Notes: generated from the sequence alone by a model not told the origin. Shown: positions 9,330 through 18,912, counted from the stretch's first letter. The stretch is DNA of 64,000 nucleotides from Pseudomonas sp. Teo4 (GCF_034387475.1 NZ_JAXCIL010000001.1:496001-560000), one strand, 5' to 3'. Numbers and translations are program-made.

Positions 9330-10463
9330 CTACGATGCGGCGGCAGCTCGGCCAGCGCGAACGTCGAAGGCGCCGCCAGTGAACGCCCCGTCCACGGTCA
9401 CCTTGCTTTTACCCGGCAGCAGTGGGAACACCAACTCGGCAAAACGGTAGGCCTCTTCCAGGTGCGGGTAGCCGGACAGCACGAAACTGTCGACGCCCAG
9501 GTCGGCGTATTCCTTGAGCCGCGCGGCAACGGTCTGCGGGTCGCCCACCAGCGCGGTACCTGCGCCACCGCGTACCAGGCCGACACCGGCCCACAGGTTG
9601 GGCGCCACTTCCAGTTTGTCGCGGCCGCCGCCGTGCAGGGCAGCCATGCGCCGCTGGCCTTCGGAGTCCATCTTGGCGTAGTTGGCCTGGGCGGCGGCGA
9701 TGGTGGCGTCGTCGAGGTGGCTGATCAGCTCATTGGCGGCAGCCCAGGCCGCTTCGTTGGTTTCCCGTACGATCACATGCAGGCGCACACCGAAGCGCAC
9801 CGTGCGGCCATGCTTGGCCGCGCGGGCACGCACGTCGGCGATTTTTTCCGCCACCGCAGCCGGAGGTTCGCCCCAGGTCAGGTAGGCATCCACATGCTTG
9901 GCCGCCAACTCGTGCGCCGCGACTGAAGAGCCACCGAAGTACAACGCAGGGTAGGGCTTCTGCACCGGCGCGAAGAAGTTCTGCGCGCCGCGCACCTTCA
10001 AGTGCTTGCCGTCGAAGTCGACCGTTTCGTTCTGCAGCAGGCGGCGCCAGATGGTGAGGAATTCGTCCGAGGCCTGGTAGCGTGCATCGTGGTCGAGGAA
10101 CACGCCGTCAGCTTCCAGTTCGGTGGCGTCGCCTCCGGGGACGACGTTGAGCAGCACGCGGCCACCACTGGCCTGGTCCAGGCTGGCGGCTTGGCGGGCC
10201 GAGGCAGTGGGGTTGCCCAACGAGGTGCGCAGCGCCACCAGCAGCTTGATGCGCTGGGTCACCGGCACCAGGCTGGCGGCGGTCACCCAAGGGTCGAGGC
10301 AGCTGGCGCCTGTGGGAATCAGCAGCCCGTCGTAGCCGAGCTGGTCGCAGGCAACGGCGATCTGGCGCATATAGGCATTGGTGGCGGGCCGGCCGCTGGC
10401 TGAGTGGCCCAGGTAGCGGGTGTCGCCGGAGGTGGGCAGGAACCAGAAGATGTCCAGGCTCAT
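9330..10463 (-). CDS. msuD: FMNH2-dependent alkane/methanesulfonate monooxygenase
   Basis: A 377-residue SsuD/MsuD-type enzyme starting [20 protein letters not shown] at 10463; AAGGAT precedes this ATG and the longer upstream frame is not needed. Family marks are [71 protein letters not shown] and [20 protein letters not shown]. It should cleave short-chain sulfonates (R-CH2-SO3-) to aldehyde and sulfite using FMNH2 from MsuE. It ends in an unusual Ala/Arg/Gly-rich tail (residues about 350-377) that differs from the SsuD terminus. It is the last gene of the msuE-msuC-sfnR-msuD operon, 28 bp after sfnR. Confidence 0.9.
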   Translation of the reverse strand: MSLDIFWFLPTSGDTRYLGHSASGRPATNAYMRQIAVACDQLGYDGLLIPTGASCLDPWVTAASLVPVTQRIKLLVALRTSLGNPTASARQAASLDQASGGRVLLNVVPGGDATELEADGVFLDHDARYQASDEFLTIWRRLLQNETVDFDGKHLKVRGAQNFFAPVQKPYPALYFGGSSVAAHELAAKHVDAYLTWGEPPAAVAEKIADVRARAAKHGRTVRFGVRLHVIVRETNEAAWAAANELISHLDDATIAAAQANYAKMDSEGQRRMAALHGGGRDKLEVAPNLWAGVGLVRGGAGTALVGDPQTVAARLKEYADLGVDSFVLSGYPHLEEAYRFAELVFPLLPGKSKVTVDGAFTGGAFDVRAGRAAAAS

Positions 10464-10491
10464 GAGGTTGATCCTTGTGCGGTATCGTTGT

Positions 10492-11595
10492 TCAGATCGA
10501 CAGTTGCACGACCCTGTTCGGGCGTGCATTGATGTCCGGGCGGCGGCGGTTGACCACCAGTTCGCCGATGGCGATCAGCCGTGCCCGGGTGACGTTGCGG
10601 CTCAGGCCCAGCAGGCTGGCAGTGTGCACCTGGTTGCAGTGGCAGAAACGGTAGGCGGCCCGCAGCAGGCTGTCCTCGACCTTCTCGTGAAGGCCGCCGG
10701 CCTGTTCCTCGAATAACCGGTGAAAAGCGCGCAGCAGCTGGTTTTCGGCGCTGTCGTGAAGCTCCGCCGGTGCTTGCTCTTGGCGCTCGATGCGCATGTG
10801 CGAAAGGCGCAGGTCGCTTTCTTGCACCAACCCGTCGCGGCACACCAGCAGGGTGTGGTGAATGACGTTTTCCAGCTCGCGGATATTGCCCGGCCAGTCA
10901 TAGGCAGTTAGCTTGCGCTCGGCCTCCTGGCTCAGCTGTACTTCGCCGTAACCCAGGCGCTGGCAATAGGTTCCGATGAAATGGCGGGCCAGCGGCAGTA
11001 CGTCACCGGGCCGTTCGCGCAGTGGGTAGAGCTGCAGGCTGACCACGTCGAGGCGGTAGTAGAGGTCCTCGCGGAAGTTGCCGGCGCTGATGGCTTTTTC
11101 CAGTTGCACGTTGGTGGCGGCCACCACCCGCACGTTGATCGGAATGCTCTTGCGTGAGCCCAGGCGCACGACTTCGCGCTCCTGCAACACCCGCAGCAGC
11201 TTGACCTGAATGGCCATGGGCAGGTCGCCGATTTCATCGAGGAACAAAGTGCCGCCATTGGCTTCCTCGAACCAGCCGGCCTTGGCGGCCAGGGCGCCGG
11301 TGAAGGCACCTTTCTCGTGGCCGAACAGTTCGGCCTCGACCAGCGACTCGGAGAACGCCCCGCAGTTGACCGCGAGGAAGGGGCCGTTGCGGCGCCCGCT
11401 GAGGTTGTGGATGTGGCGCGCGACCAGCTCCTTGCCTGTGCCGGTCTCGCCAATGATCAGGACGCTGGCCTCGCTGGGGGCGACCTGTTGCAGGTGGGAG
11501 AGAAGCGCCTGGGATCTTGGGTCTTCGAAGACTTGTGCAGTCGCCCGGATCGAGGTAGCCAGTGTCGGCGAAGGGGGGAGGGTCAGCAGTTGCAT
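10492..11595 (-). CDS. sfnR: Sigma-54-dependent activator SfnR
   Basis: The product is 367 residues from the ATG at 11595 ([20 protein letters not shown]), preceded by TAGGGA; the 18 codons upstream overlap msuC and lack a ribosome site. It consists almost entirely of an AAA+ domain with Walker A GETGTGKE, the sigma-54 contact loop GAFTGA, Walker B LFLDEIGD and the arginine-finger region [15 protein letters not shown] Fis-type helix-turn-helix (about residues 318-345, [20 protein letters not shown]) follows. There is no N-terminal receiver or sensor domain, as in SfnR of P. putida, so activity is probably set by its own level. It activates sulfone/sulfonate genes; the two sigma-54 promoters in this window are likely targets. 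Confidence 0.9.
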   Translation of the reverse strand: MQLLTLPPSPTLATSIRATAQVFEDPRSQALLSHLQQVAPSEASVLIIGETGTGKELVARHIHNLSGRRNGPFLAVNCGAFSESLVEAELFGHEKGAFTGALAAKAGWFEEANGGTLFLDEIGDLPMAIQVKLLRVLQEREVVRLGSRKSIPINVRVVAATNVQLEKAISAGNFREDLYYRLDVVSLQLYPLRERPGDVLPLARHFIGTYCQRLGYGEVQLSQEAERKLTAYDWPGNIRELENVIHHTLLVCRDGLVQESDLRLSHMRIERQEQAPAELHDSAENQLLRAFHRLFEEQAGGLHEKVEDSLLRAAYRFCHCNQVHTASLLGLSRNVTRARLIAIGELVVNRRRPDINARPNRVVQLSI

Positions 11596-11603
11596 GGGTA
11601 TCC

Positions 11604-12791
11604 CTACGAATAGAAAGAGGGGCTGGGTCGTGTCTGGTTCAGCGCCCACTCACCCAGCTCATGGAGTTTGTAGTCCAGTGGATCGTGCAGGCTCTGGGTC
11701 CGCAGGTTGCGCCAGTAACGGTCCAGGCGCAGTGAGGCGTGGGTGGCCCGGGCACCGGTCACTTCGAACAGGCGGTTGCAGATGTCCAGGCCGGTACGGG
11801 TGGCGGCCACTTTGGCCGTAGCGATCGACAGGGCCAGTTGTGCGCGCTCTTCTGCACCCAGGGCATGGTCCTTGCGCCAGGCCTCGTCGAGCTGTTCGGC
11901 GGCACGTTCGACCAGTACGCGCACACCTTCAAGGCCAACCCAGAACTCGCCGTAGTGGCGCAGGATGTAAGGGTCTTCGCTGACGTGTTCGGCTTTTGAG
12001 CGGAACCAGGGGCGCCCCTCCTTGAGGGTGTATTGCCGCGCTTCCTCCAAGGCGCCTTCGGCGATGCCGAGGAATACGTGGGCGAAGTGCAACTGGGCAA
12101 TCAGCGGGCGCAGACAGGCGAAAGGGGTGCTCAAGGGGCCGGGTTCGAGCAGCAGTTCGTTTTCTTCGACGCGTACCCGCTCGAAGGTAGCGCTGCCGCT
12201 GTCGGTCTGGCGCTGGCCCATGTTGTCCCAGTCGCCGTGCAGGGTGATGCCGGTGCGGCCGCTGGGAATGGCGGCAATCAGCAGCTTGCCGCCAGCGCTT
12301 TCGTCGATGGCCGAAGCAATCAGCATTTCTGAGTCGCTGGCGCCGGAGCAGAAGCTCTTCTTGCCGGAGAATTCGCGCCAGCCGTCGAACTTGCGGACCA
12401 CCGTGCGCGTGTCCAGCGGGTTCAGGGCATTGCCCCAGAACCAGTTCTTGCGCGCAGTCTGCTCGAACCAGGGTTGCCACTGGTCGGGGCGGGCGAACAG
12501 TCGGACGGTGGCCAGCATCAGGTGCTGGAAACCAAAGACGTGGGCGATGGAGCTGTCGACCTTGGCGAACTCGCGCACCACGCCGAGGGTTTCGCTCCAA
12601 CTGCCACCGTAGCCGCCAAACTGCGTCGGAATGCTCAGTGCCAGCAGGCCGCTTTGGCGAATGGCGTCGCGCTGCTGCTTGGGCGTGCCGCCAGCCTGGT
12701 CACGCTCGACGGCGCTTTCAGCGAACTGCGCGGCAAGCTGGCGAACGCTTTGCAGCGGATTCAGCACGGTCGCTTGGTAGTGGTTTCTCAC
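11604..12791 (-). CDS. msuC: Flavin-dependent methanesulfinate-type monooxygenase (SfnC/MsuC)
   Basis: A GTG start at 12791 (395 residues, [14 protein letters not shown]...) is chosen because AGCGAGGAT lies 7-8 bases before it; the earlier GTG at 12815 has no ribosome site. The protein has the acyl-CoA dehydrogenase fold and strongly conserved MsuC motifs ([84 protein letters not shown]). Family members act on reduced C1 sulfur oxyanions with FMNH2 and O2, preparing substrate for MsuD. It sits between msuE (59 bp upstream) and sfnR (8 bp downstream). Confidence 0.88.
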   Translation of the reverse strand: MRNHYQATVLNPLQSVRQLAAQFAESAVERDQAGGTPKQQRDAIRQSGLLALSIPTQFGGYGGSWSETLGVVREFAKVDSSIAHVFGFQHLMLATVRLFARPDQWQPWFEQTARKNWFWGNALNPLDTRTVVRKFDGWREFSGKKSFCSGASDSEMLIASAIDESAGGKLLIAAIPSGRTGITLHGDWDNMGQRQTDSGSATFERVRVEENELLLEPGPLSTPFACLRPLIAQLHFAHVFLGIAEGALEEARQYTLKEGRPWFRSKAEHVSEDPYILRHYGEFWVGLEGVRVLVERAAEQLDEAWRKDHALGAEERAQLALSIATAKVAATRTGLDICNRLFEVTGARATHASLRLDRYWRNLRTQSLHDPLDYKLHELGEWALNQTRPSPSFYS

Positions 12792-12850
12792 GCGTCGATC
12801 CTCGCTGAAAGGCACAGCAGAAAGTGAAGGGTGTGACTCATGCGGGCTCC

Positions 12851-13414
12851 TCAGGCGATCTTGCGCAAGGCGTGTGCCTGGCCGGTGAACAAGTGGGCGG
12901 CACGTTCGGCGGCCAGTGCGATGCGGGCCTGCAGCGGGCCGCTGACGATGCGGTAGTCGGCGAAGTCGGCTTCGCTGGCGTAGACGCCGATGGGCAGGGT
13001 CAGTGCCTGGAAGAAGCTGAACAGCGGGCGCAGCTGGTGATCGAGCACCAGGGCGTGTCGCTCACTGCCACCGGTTGCCGCCAGCAGCACGGGCGTGTTG
13101 GTCAGGCTGTCCTGGCCGACCAGGTCGAACAGATGCTTGAACAGACCTGGGTAGGTGCCACGGTAGACCGGGGTGGTCACCACCAGCAGGTCAGCGGATT
13201 CGATCAGACGCAGTTCATGCTCGACGGTGTCCGGCAGGTCCTTGCGCCACAGCGCGCCGCCCAGCGGGCGGGCGATGTTGCCCAGCTCGATCAGGTGGGT
13301 ATCGATGGCAAGGTGCTGGCTGAGTTCGGCCAGGATGGCTTCGGTCAGGGCCAGGGTGCGGGAAGGTCGCGAGGTGCCGCCGGAAAGGGCGACGACTTTC
13401 AAGGGAGTGCTCAT
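12851..13414 (-). CDS. msuE: NAD(P)H-dependent FMN reductase
   Basis: A 187-residue flavodoxin-fold reductase closely matching P. aeruginosa MsuE. The phosphate-binding loop is SGGTSRPSRT (residues about 10-19), followed by VVTTPVYRGTYPGLFKHLFDLV, PVLLAATGGSERHALVLDHQ and LRPLFSFFQALTLPIGVYASEADF. It delivers free FMNH2 to the partner monooxygenases MsuC, MsuD and possibly the DszA/DszC-like pair upstream, none of which has its own reductase. It is the first gene of the operon, and a sigma-54 promoter lies 44 bp before the ATG. The start follows AAGGAA. Confidence 0.92.
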   Translation of the reverse strand: MSTPLKVVALSGGTSRPSRTLALTEAILAELSQHLAIDTHLIELGNIARPLGGALWRKDLPDTVEHELRLIESADLLVVTTPVYRGTYPGLFKHLFDLVGQDSLTNTPVLLAATGGSERHALVLDHQLRPLFSFFQALTLPIGVYASEADFADYRIVSGPLQARIALAAERAAHLFTGQAHALRKIA

Positions 13415-13457
13415 CCGGTGTGTTCCTTCTAGTGTTGCTTGAGGTTCACCGGGTTAG

Positions 13458-13473
13458 AGCAAGTGCCGTACCA
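13458..13473 (-). promoter_or_regulatory. Sigma-54 (-24/-12) promoter of the msuE operon
   Basis: On the minus strand TGGTACGGCACTTGCT fits TGGYACG-N4-TTGCW, with GG (13471-13472) and GC (13459-13460) ten bases apart. It lies 44 bp before the msuE ATG. Because sfnR is the third gene of this operon, SfnR would raise its own expression from this promoter. Confidence 0.78.
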
Positions 13474-13550
13474 ACGTGCAAAGCGCCGTATTTGCTGGGT
13501 TTGCGCGTTGCAGGGCGCCTGTGTGCTGTTGGTTGGCAGGTCGAACTGCT

Positions 13551-13599
13551 GAATCACTGTTGCTGTGGAAACAGTGATTCAAGTGTTGCTGGGGCAACA
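13551..13599. promoter_or_regulatory. Tandem palindromes upstream of msuE, candidate SfnR enhancer
   Basis: Two related 16-bp sites, TGTTGCTGTGGAAACA (13559-13574) and TGTTGCTGGGGCAACA (13584-13599), match at 14 of 16 positions and start 25 bp apart. The first sits inside a perfect 11-bp inverted repeat, GAATCACTGTT/AACAGTGATTC (13551-13580). They lie about 110-150 bp upstream of the predicted transcription start, the normal place for sigma-54 enhancers. No T-run follows on the minus strand, so a terminator for the permease gene is less likely. Confidence 0.6.
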
Positions 13600-13633
13600 A
13601 TGTCGCCCCAGGCATCCGCTGTGAAACGTGGCT

Positions 13634-16141
13634 TCAACCCTCCCGAAGGACGGCCAGCGGGCTGGCGTTCAATGCCCGTCGTGTGCCCAGCACGCCGGCA
13701 CCGCCCACCAGTAGCGCGCCGGCCAGCGGCAGCACCAGCAGCCAGGGATGCGGGCTCCATTGCAGGTCGAAGGCATAGCGATACAACACCAGCGTGATCA
13801 GCTCGCAGCCCAGCGCCGCCAGTGTGCCGCTGACCGCGCCCAGCAGCCCGAACTCGATACGCCGGGCCTTGACCAGCAGCGGCCGCGCCGCGCCCAGCGC
13901 ACGGAGCAGTGCACCTTGGCGAATGCGCTCGTCGAGTGTCGCCTGCAACCCGGCGAACAACACTGCCAAGCCCGCCGCCAGTACGAACAACAGCACGTAT
14001 TCGACCGCCAGGGTGACCTGGGCCAGGATGCTGCGCAGCTGCTCGAGCAAGGCATCGACCTGAAGGATGGTCACCGCCGGGAATGCCCGCGACAGTGCCA
14101 CCACCTCCAGGTCGTGGCCGGCCCCCAGGTAGAAGCTGGTCAGGTAGGTGGTCGGCAGCCCTTGCAGCGTGCCCGGCTGGAAGATCATGTAGAAATTCGG
14201 CTGGAAGCTGTCCCAGTGCACGCTGCGCAGGCTGCTGACCCGCGCCTGGCGCTGCTGGCCGCCGATGTCGAAGGTCAGCAGGTCGCTCATCTGCAGCTTG
14301 AGGCTGGTGGCCAGCTCCGCTTCAACGGAAACCCCAGGAATCTGGTCGGCTGGCGGGAGTGCCTGCCACCAATTACCTGCGGTCAGCGTGTTGCCTTCGG
14401 GCAGTTCGGCGGCCCAGGTCAGGCTCAAGTCCCTTTGCACCGCGCGCTCGCCCGCCGAGTCCTTGCTGACCACTTGCTGCACCGGTTGCTCGTTGATCTG
14501 GATCAGCCGCCCCGGCGTGACCGGGTACAACGGCGCCGAGGTGGCATTGACCTGATGCAGGCGCTGGGCGAACGGTTCGCGATCGTCAGGCAGGATGTTC
14601 AGGGCGAAATGGTTGGGGGCGTCCTTGGGTAATTGTGCTTGCCAGGTGTCGAGCAGTTCGGCACGCAACAGCGCGACCAGGGCCATGGCCAGCAGTATCA
14701 GGCCAAAGGCCAGGGCCTGGCCGGCGGCGGCCATGGGGTGGCGTAGCAGTTGGCCCAGCCCCAGGCGCCAGGTCAGCGGCGCACCTGCCAGCAGCCGCCG
14801 CAGGCTGCGCAAGCCCAGCAGGAGCAGGCCTCCAAGCAGCAGGGCGGCGAGCAGGCCGCCGCCGAGCAGGGCGAAGGTCAGCAACAAGTCGAGGCTCAGG
14901 CGCCACATGATCAGCCCCAGTGCGAGCAAGGCCGCGCCGTACACCAGCCAGCTGCTCGGTGGCACTGGCAGCAGGTCGCGGCGCAGTACTCGCAAGGGCG
15001 GGACCTGGCCGAGGGCGGCGATGGGGGGCAGGGCAAAGCCGGCCAGGGCCACCAGCCCGGTGCCAATGCCTGCCAGCGCTGGCGTCAGGCCGCCGGGTGG
15101 CACCACGCTGGGCAGCAGGCCTTCGAGCAGGCGGAACAGCCCCAGCTGCGCCAGCCAGCCAAGCAGGGCGCCGGCCAACGCAGCCGCCAAGCCGAGCAAG
15201 GCCAATTGCACACAGTACAGGCCCAGGGCTTGGCGACGGGAAAGCCCCAGGCAGCGCAGCAGTGCGCTGGCGTCCAGCCGCCGCGCCGCGTAACGGCTGG
15301 CCGACAAGGCCACGGCCACGCCCGCCAGCAGCACCGCCACCAGGCTGGCCATGTTCAGGTAACGTTCGGCCTTGCCCAGGGCGCCGCCAATCTGCTGATT
15401 GCCGTCGCGGGTGTCGCGCAGCCGCTGGTTGGCTGCCAGCCCGGCTTCCACGGTTTGGCGGTACTGGGCCAAGGCTGGGCCTTCGCCGCGCCACAGGTCA
15501 CGGTAGGTGACCCGGCTGCCAGGCTGGACAACCCCGGTGGCAGGCAGGTCCGCGAGGTTCATCATGACCCGGGGTGTCAGGCTGTAGAAGTTGTTGGCGC
15601 GGTCCGGTTCGTAGGTGAGCACGCGGCTCATGCGCAGGGTTTTCATGCCCACGTCGATGCTGTCGCCAACTGACAGCCCAAGGGCGGCCAGCAGGCGTGG
15701 CTCGACCCAGGCTTCACCTGGGGTGGGCCCGCCACCTGGGGTTTCCTCTGCATAAGGTGCTGGGGCACTGCGTACCTGCCCGCGCAGCGGATAGGCAGCA
15801 TCGGTGGCCTTGATGCTCGACAATTGAATGCCGGTGTCACCGCCCACCACACTGGTGAACTCGACCACCTGTGCATGGCGCAGCCCCAGGGACTGGCCTT
15901 CGTCTATCTGTTCCTGGCGTGCCGGCGAGCTGCCCTGTAGCACCAGGTCAGCCCCCAGGAACTCGCTGGCGCGCAACTGCATGGCGCCGTTGAGGCGCGC
16001 ACCGAAATAGCCAATGGCGGTGCTGGCAGCCACCGCCACCAGCAGGGCGAAGAACAGCACGCGCACTTCACTGGCGCGGGCATCGCGCAGCAGTTGGCGG
16101 GCGGCCAGGCCGCACAGGCGGGAGAGGGGCATGTGGGTCAT
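13634..16141 (-). CDS. ABC transporter permease, FtsX/YbbP family
   Basis: An 835-residue inner-membrane protein. An N-terminal helix (about residues 24-44) is followed by a large periplasmic domain (about 45-245). Four core helices come next, then a Leu/Ala-rich multi-helix block (about 385-490), a second periplasmic domain (about 510-690) and three C-terminal helices ending NASPLAVLREG, a tail typical of FtsX/MacB-like permeases. The architecture matches E. coli YbbP. With the ATPase upstream it would form a mechanotransmission or lipid/lipoprotein-handling complex rather than an importer; the cargo is unknown. Its ATG overlaps the stop codon of the ATPase gene, indicating translational coupling. 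Confidence 0.87.
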   Translation of the reverse strand: MTHMPLSRLCGLAARQLLRDARASEVRVLFFALLVAVAASTAIGYFGARLNGAMQLRASEFLGADLVLQGSSPARQEQIDEGQSLGLRHAQVVEFTSVVGGDTGIQLSSIKATDAAYPLRGQVRSAPAPYAEETPGGGPTPGEAWVEPRLLAALGLSVGDSIDVGMKTLRMSRVLTYEPDRANNFYSLTPRVMMNLADLPATGVVQPGSRVTYRDLWRGEGPALAQYRQTVEAGLAANQRLRDTRDGNQQIGGALGKAERYLNMASLVAVLLAGVAVALSASRYAARRLDASALLRCLGLSRRQALGLYCVQLALLGLAAALAGALLGWLAQLGLFRLLEGLLPSVVPPGGLTPALAGIGTGLVALAGFALPPIAALGQVPPLRVLRRDLLPVPPSSWLVYGAALLALGLIMWRLSLDLLLTFALLGGGLLAALLLGGLLLLGLRSLRRLLAGAPLTWRLGLGQLLRHPMAAAGQALAFGLILLAMALVALLRAELLDTWQAQLPKDAPNHFALNILPDDREPFAQRLHQVNATSAPLYPVTPGRLIQINEQPVQQVVSKDSAGERAVQRDLSLTWAAELPEGNTLTAGNWWQALPPADQIPGVSVEAELATSLKLQMSDLLTFDIGGQQRQARVSSLRSVHWDSFQPNFYMIFQPGTLQGLPTTYLTSFYLGAGHDLEVVALSRAFPAVTILQVDALLEQLRSILAQVTLAVEYVLLFVLAAGLAVLFAGLQATLDERIRQGALLRALGAARPLLVKARRIEFGLLGAVSGTLAALGCELITLVLYRYAFDLQWSPHPWLLVLPLAGALLVGGAGVLGTRRALNASPLAVLREG

Positions 16142-16824
16142 CAGGCCTCCACAGGGGCTACCAGGCGGCCCGCGTCCAGGCGGATTTGGCGACGGCAGCG
16201 CCGGGCCAGGCGCTCGTCATGGGTGACCAGCACCAGGGTGGTGCCGCGTTCCTTGTTCAGTTCGAACAGCAGGTCGCTGATGCGCTCGCCGGTGTGGCTG
16301 TCCAGGTTGCCGGTGGGTTCGTCGGCGAACAGCACCGCAGGTTGCGCGGCAAACGCCCGGGCGATGGCCACCCGCTGCTGCTCGCCGCCGGACAGTTGGC
16401 GTGGCGTGTGGCTCAGGCGCTTGCCCAGGCCGACGCGCTCGAGCAAGGTGCGGGCATGCTCGCGGGCATCGCGACGGCCGTCGAGTTCCAGTGGCAGCAT
16501 CACGTTTTCCAAGGCGTTGAGGCTGTCGAGCAACTGGAACGACTGGAACACGAAGCCGACATGCTCGGCACGGACCCGCGCGCGCTGGTCTTCGTCCAGC
16601 GGCCCCAGGTCGTGGCCTGCGAGAATGACCTGGCCGGCGCTGGGGCGATCCAGCCCGGCAAGCAGGCCCAGCAAGGTCGACTTGCCGGAGCCCGAGGCGC
16701 CGACGATGGCCAGGCTGTCGCCTTGGGCGAGGTCCAGGGAGAGGGCGTGGAGGATGGTCAGGTCACCTTCCGCGCTGGGGACCACTTTGCTAAGGTTCTG
16801 CGCAACGAGAATGCTGGGGCCCAT
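16141..16824 (-). CDS. ABC transporter ATP-binding protein, YbbA family
   Basis: A 227-residue ATPase starting at the ATG at 16824 (MGPSILVAQNLSKVVPSAEG). The much longer open frame upstream runs antisense through tesA and is not used. Walker A is GASGSGKST (about residue 40), the signature LSGGEQQRVAIARA, Walker B AVLFADEPTGNLD and the switch His VLVTHD. This LolD/MacB-like class pairs with FtsX-type permeases. It is divergent from tesA with only 10 bp between the start codons, the same arrangement as ybbA-tesA in E. coli. Confidence 0.92.
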   Translation of the reverse strand: MGPSILVAQNLSKVVPSAEGDLTILHALSLDLAQGDSLAIVGASGSGKSTLLGLLAGLDRPSAGQVILAGHDLGPLDEDQRARVRAEHVGFVFQSFQLLDSLNALENVMLPLELDGRRDAREHARTLLERVGLGKRLSHTPRQLSGGEQQRVAIARAFAAQPAVLFADEPTGNLDSHTGERISDLLFELNKERGTTLVLVTHDERLARRCRRQIRLDAGRLVAPVEA

Positions 16825-16834
16825 GGAGAATCCA

Positions 16835-17440
16835 ATGCGAGTGTGGTGGTTGAGTGCCGGTCTGGCCCTGTATTGCCTGGCCCAGAGCGCGGCAGCGGGA
16901 ACACTGCTGGTTGTCGGCGATAGTATCAGCGCCGGTTTTGGGCTGGATAGCCGGCAGGGCTGGGTTTCCCTGTTGCAGCAGCGCCTGCGCAACGAGGGTT
17001 TCAGCGACCAGGTGGTCAATGCATCGATCAGTGGCGACACCAGCGCAGGTGGCCAGGCGCGGCTGCCGGCGCTGCTTGCGGCGCACAAACCGACCCTGGT
17101 GGTGCTGGAGCTGGGAGGCAATGACGGGCTGCGCGGGCAGCCGCCACAACAATTGCAACAAAATCTTGCCTCGATGATCGACCAGTCCCGTGAAGCCGGG
17201 GCCAAAGTGGTGTTGCTGGGCATGCGCCTGCCGCCCAACTACGGGGTGCGTTACACCACCGCGTTCAGCCAGGTGTTCGAGCAGCTGGCGACACAGAAAC
17301 AGGTGACGCTGGTGCCGTTTTTCCTGGAAGGCGTTGGCGGGGTTCCGGAGATGATGCAGGCCGATGGCATCCACCCGACGCAGGGCGCCCAGCCGCGTTT
17401 GCTGGAAAATGCCTGGCCGGCGATAAAACCCTTGCTGTGA
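16835..17440 (+). CDS. tesA: Periplasmic GDSL esterase: thioesterase I / lysophospholipase
   Basis: A 201-residue SGNH hydrolase with a signal peptide (residues 1-21) starting MRVWWLSAGLALYCLAQSAA. Catalytic Ser30 is in VVGDSISAGFG (block I), the oxyanion residues are in ISGDTSAGG and LGGNDGLRG, and the Asp-His pair is in DGIHPTQ near the C-terminus. It hydrolyses acyl-CoA thioesters, aryl esters and lysophospholipids in the periplasm. The start at 16835 follows GGAGAATCC and lies 10 bp from the divergent ABC ATPase start, so promoters and ribosome sites of the two genes must overlap the other gene's 5' end. Confidence 0.93.
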   Translation: MRVWWLSAGLALYCLAQSAAAGTLLVVGDSISAGFGLDSRQGWVSLLQQRLRNEGFSDQVVNASISGDTSAGGQARLPALLAAHKPTLVVLELGGNDGLRGQPPQQLQQNLASMIDQSREAGAKVVLLGMRLPPNYGVRYTTAFSQVFEQLATQKQVTLVPFFLEGVGGVPEMMQADGIHPTQGAQPRLLENAWPAIKPLL

Positions 17441-17498
17441 CGCTTTAAACGGGGCCGGCTTTCGGCTAATGTTGCGCCCCCCGTTTCGAGAGCCCCCA

Positions 17499-17780
17499 AT
17501 GCCGCGCCCTGCCTGGTCCTTGTATGCCTATCAACTGATCGAGCCCGATGAACAGCTCGACCTGTTCGCGTGCCAGGAAATCCGCGTTCATCTGGTGGCC
17601 CGTCAGCTCGAGCTGGGGGTGCCTGTGGACCGTACGCTGTGCGGCGGCCTGCTGCCCGCGCAGCCCCGTTGGTCGGGGGTTCAGCGTTCGGTCTACCGCG
17701 ACAACCGTCTTTGCACGCTGTGTCGGGCGATTCTCGAGGCACAGCGGCGCGGTATGCGCCCGGTCTGGCCGGAACTCTGA
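17499..17780 (+). CDS. Conserved hypothetical protein
   Basis: A 93-residue protein from the ATG at 17499 (MPRPAWSLYAYQLIEPDEQL); an in-frame start at 17469 is possible but codes for a Pro/Arg-rich stretch without a ribosome site. It has four cysteines, including CTLC near the C-terminus and an upstream CGG and FACQE, which might bind a metal. There is no signal peptide or membrane segment. It sits alone between tesA and the L,D-transpeptidase gene on the same strand. I do not recognise a named family. Confidence 0.6.
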   Translation: MPRPAWSLYAYQLIEPDEQLDLFACQEIRVHLVARQLELGVPVDRTLCGGLLPAQPRWSGVQRSVYRDNRLCTLCRAILEAQRRGMRPVWPEL

Positions 17781-17886
17781 GCACCTTTCATCATCTGAAA
17801 CGCATGCAGGTCGCCAATGCCTCCCGTTCACAACGGGGCGGGTGTACAATCGACTGTCTTGAGCCATCTTTCGAAGGATTTACCGG

Positions 17887-18864
17887 ATGTTGCCGCGCTT
17901 TCCCGCCGTCACCCGTAGCCTGTCCCTGGCCGCCCTGCTGGTAGCTGGGCCCGCCGTCGCGCTGGAGCTGCCCTTGCCGCCACCCGGTGAAGATGTCGTG
18001 GGTCAAGTGCAGGTGATCAAGGCCAAGTACGAGGACACCTTTGCCGACATCGGCACCGCCAATGACCTCGGCTACCTGGAAATGATCGCCGCCAACCCGG
18101 GGGTCGATCCGTGGCTGCCGGGCGCCGGTACCGAGATCGTCCTGCCGACCCGCTACGTGCTGCCGCCAGGGCCGCGTGAAGGCATTGTCATCAACCTCGC
18201 CGAATACCGCATGTACTACTTCCCGAAAGGGCAGAACGTCGTGCACACCTTCCCGCTGGGTATCGGCCGGGAAGGGTGGGGTTCGCCAATCGCCAACACC
18301 AAGATCACTGCCAAAACGCCCAACCCTACCTGGACGCCACCTGCTTCGATCCGTGCCGAGCACGCCGCCGATGGTGACATCCTGCCTGCGGTGGTGCCGG
18401 CCGGCCCTGACAACCCGCTGGGGCCGTTCAAGTTCACCCTGGGTGTGCCGGGCTATCTGATCCACGGTTCGAACAAGAAGTTCGGTATCGGCATGCGTAC
18501 CAGCCACGGTTGCTTCCGCATGCTCAACAACAACGTGGTGGAATTGTCGAAGATGGTGCCGGTGGGTACTCCGGTTCGCATCATCAACGAGCCTTACAAG
18601 TTCGGTATCAGTGGCGGCAAGGTCTATCTTGAGGCTCACACGCCGCTGGACGATCATGGCAACCCTTCGGTAGTCGACAAGCACACTGCGGTTATCAACG
18701 CCTTGCTCAAGCGTGAAGACATGGCCAACAACCTGCGCATGAACTGGGACATGGTGCGTGACGTAGTCGCCGCAGAAGATGGCATGCCGGTTGAGATTGC
18801 AGTCCCGGTCAACAACCAGGGCGCTGCGCCCATGGTGTCGAGCATACCGGCTGAACTGCAGTAA
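17887..18864 (+). CDS. L,D-transpeptidase (YkuD/ErfK family)
   Basis: A 325-residue periplasmic enzyme. It has a signal peptide to about residue 25, a LysM-like peptidoglycan-binding segment (about 40-95, ending TEIVLPTRYVLP), then a YkuD catalytic domain with HGSNKKFGIGMRTSHGCFRM; catalytic Cys is about residue 209. The YbiS/ErfK/YcfS subgroup of this architecture attaches the outer-membrane lipoprotein Lpp to peptidoglycan. The convergent neighbour is oprI, the Pseudomonas Lpp-like lipoprotein, which supports that role, though 3-3 crosslinking cannot be excluded. The start follows GAAGGATTTACCGG, and an intrinsic terminator follows the stop. Confidence 0.92.
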   Translation: MLPRFPAVTRSLSLAALLVAGPAVALELPLPPPGEDVVGQVQVIKAKYEDTFADIGTANDLGYLEMIAANPGVDPWLPGAGTEIVLPTRYVLPPGPREGIVINLAEYRMYYFPKGQNVVHTFPLGIGREGWGSPIANTKITAKTPNPTWTPPASIRAEHAADGDILPAVVPAGPDNPLGPFKFTLGVPGYLIHGSNKKFGIGMRTSHGCFRMLNNNVVELSKMVPVGTPVRIINEPYKFGISGGKVYLEAHTPLDDHGNPSVVDKHTAVINALLKREDMANNLRMNWDMVRDVVAAEDGMPVEIAVPVNNQGAAPMVSSIPAELQ

Positions 18865-18886
18865 GCCCGTTCTTGCGATGCCTTTG

Positions 18887-18912
18887 AGGCCTGCCTTAGT
18901 GCAGGCCTTTTC
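18887..18912 (+). terminator. Rho-independent terminator of the L,D-transpeptidase gene
   Basis: AGGCCTGC (18887-18894), a 6-nt loop, and GCAGGCCT (18901-18908) followed by TTTCG. It lies about 20 bp after the stop codon. Confidence 0.8.
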
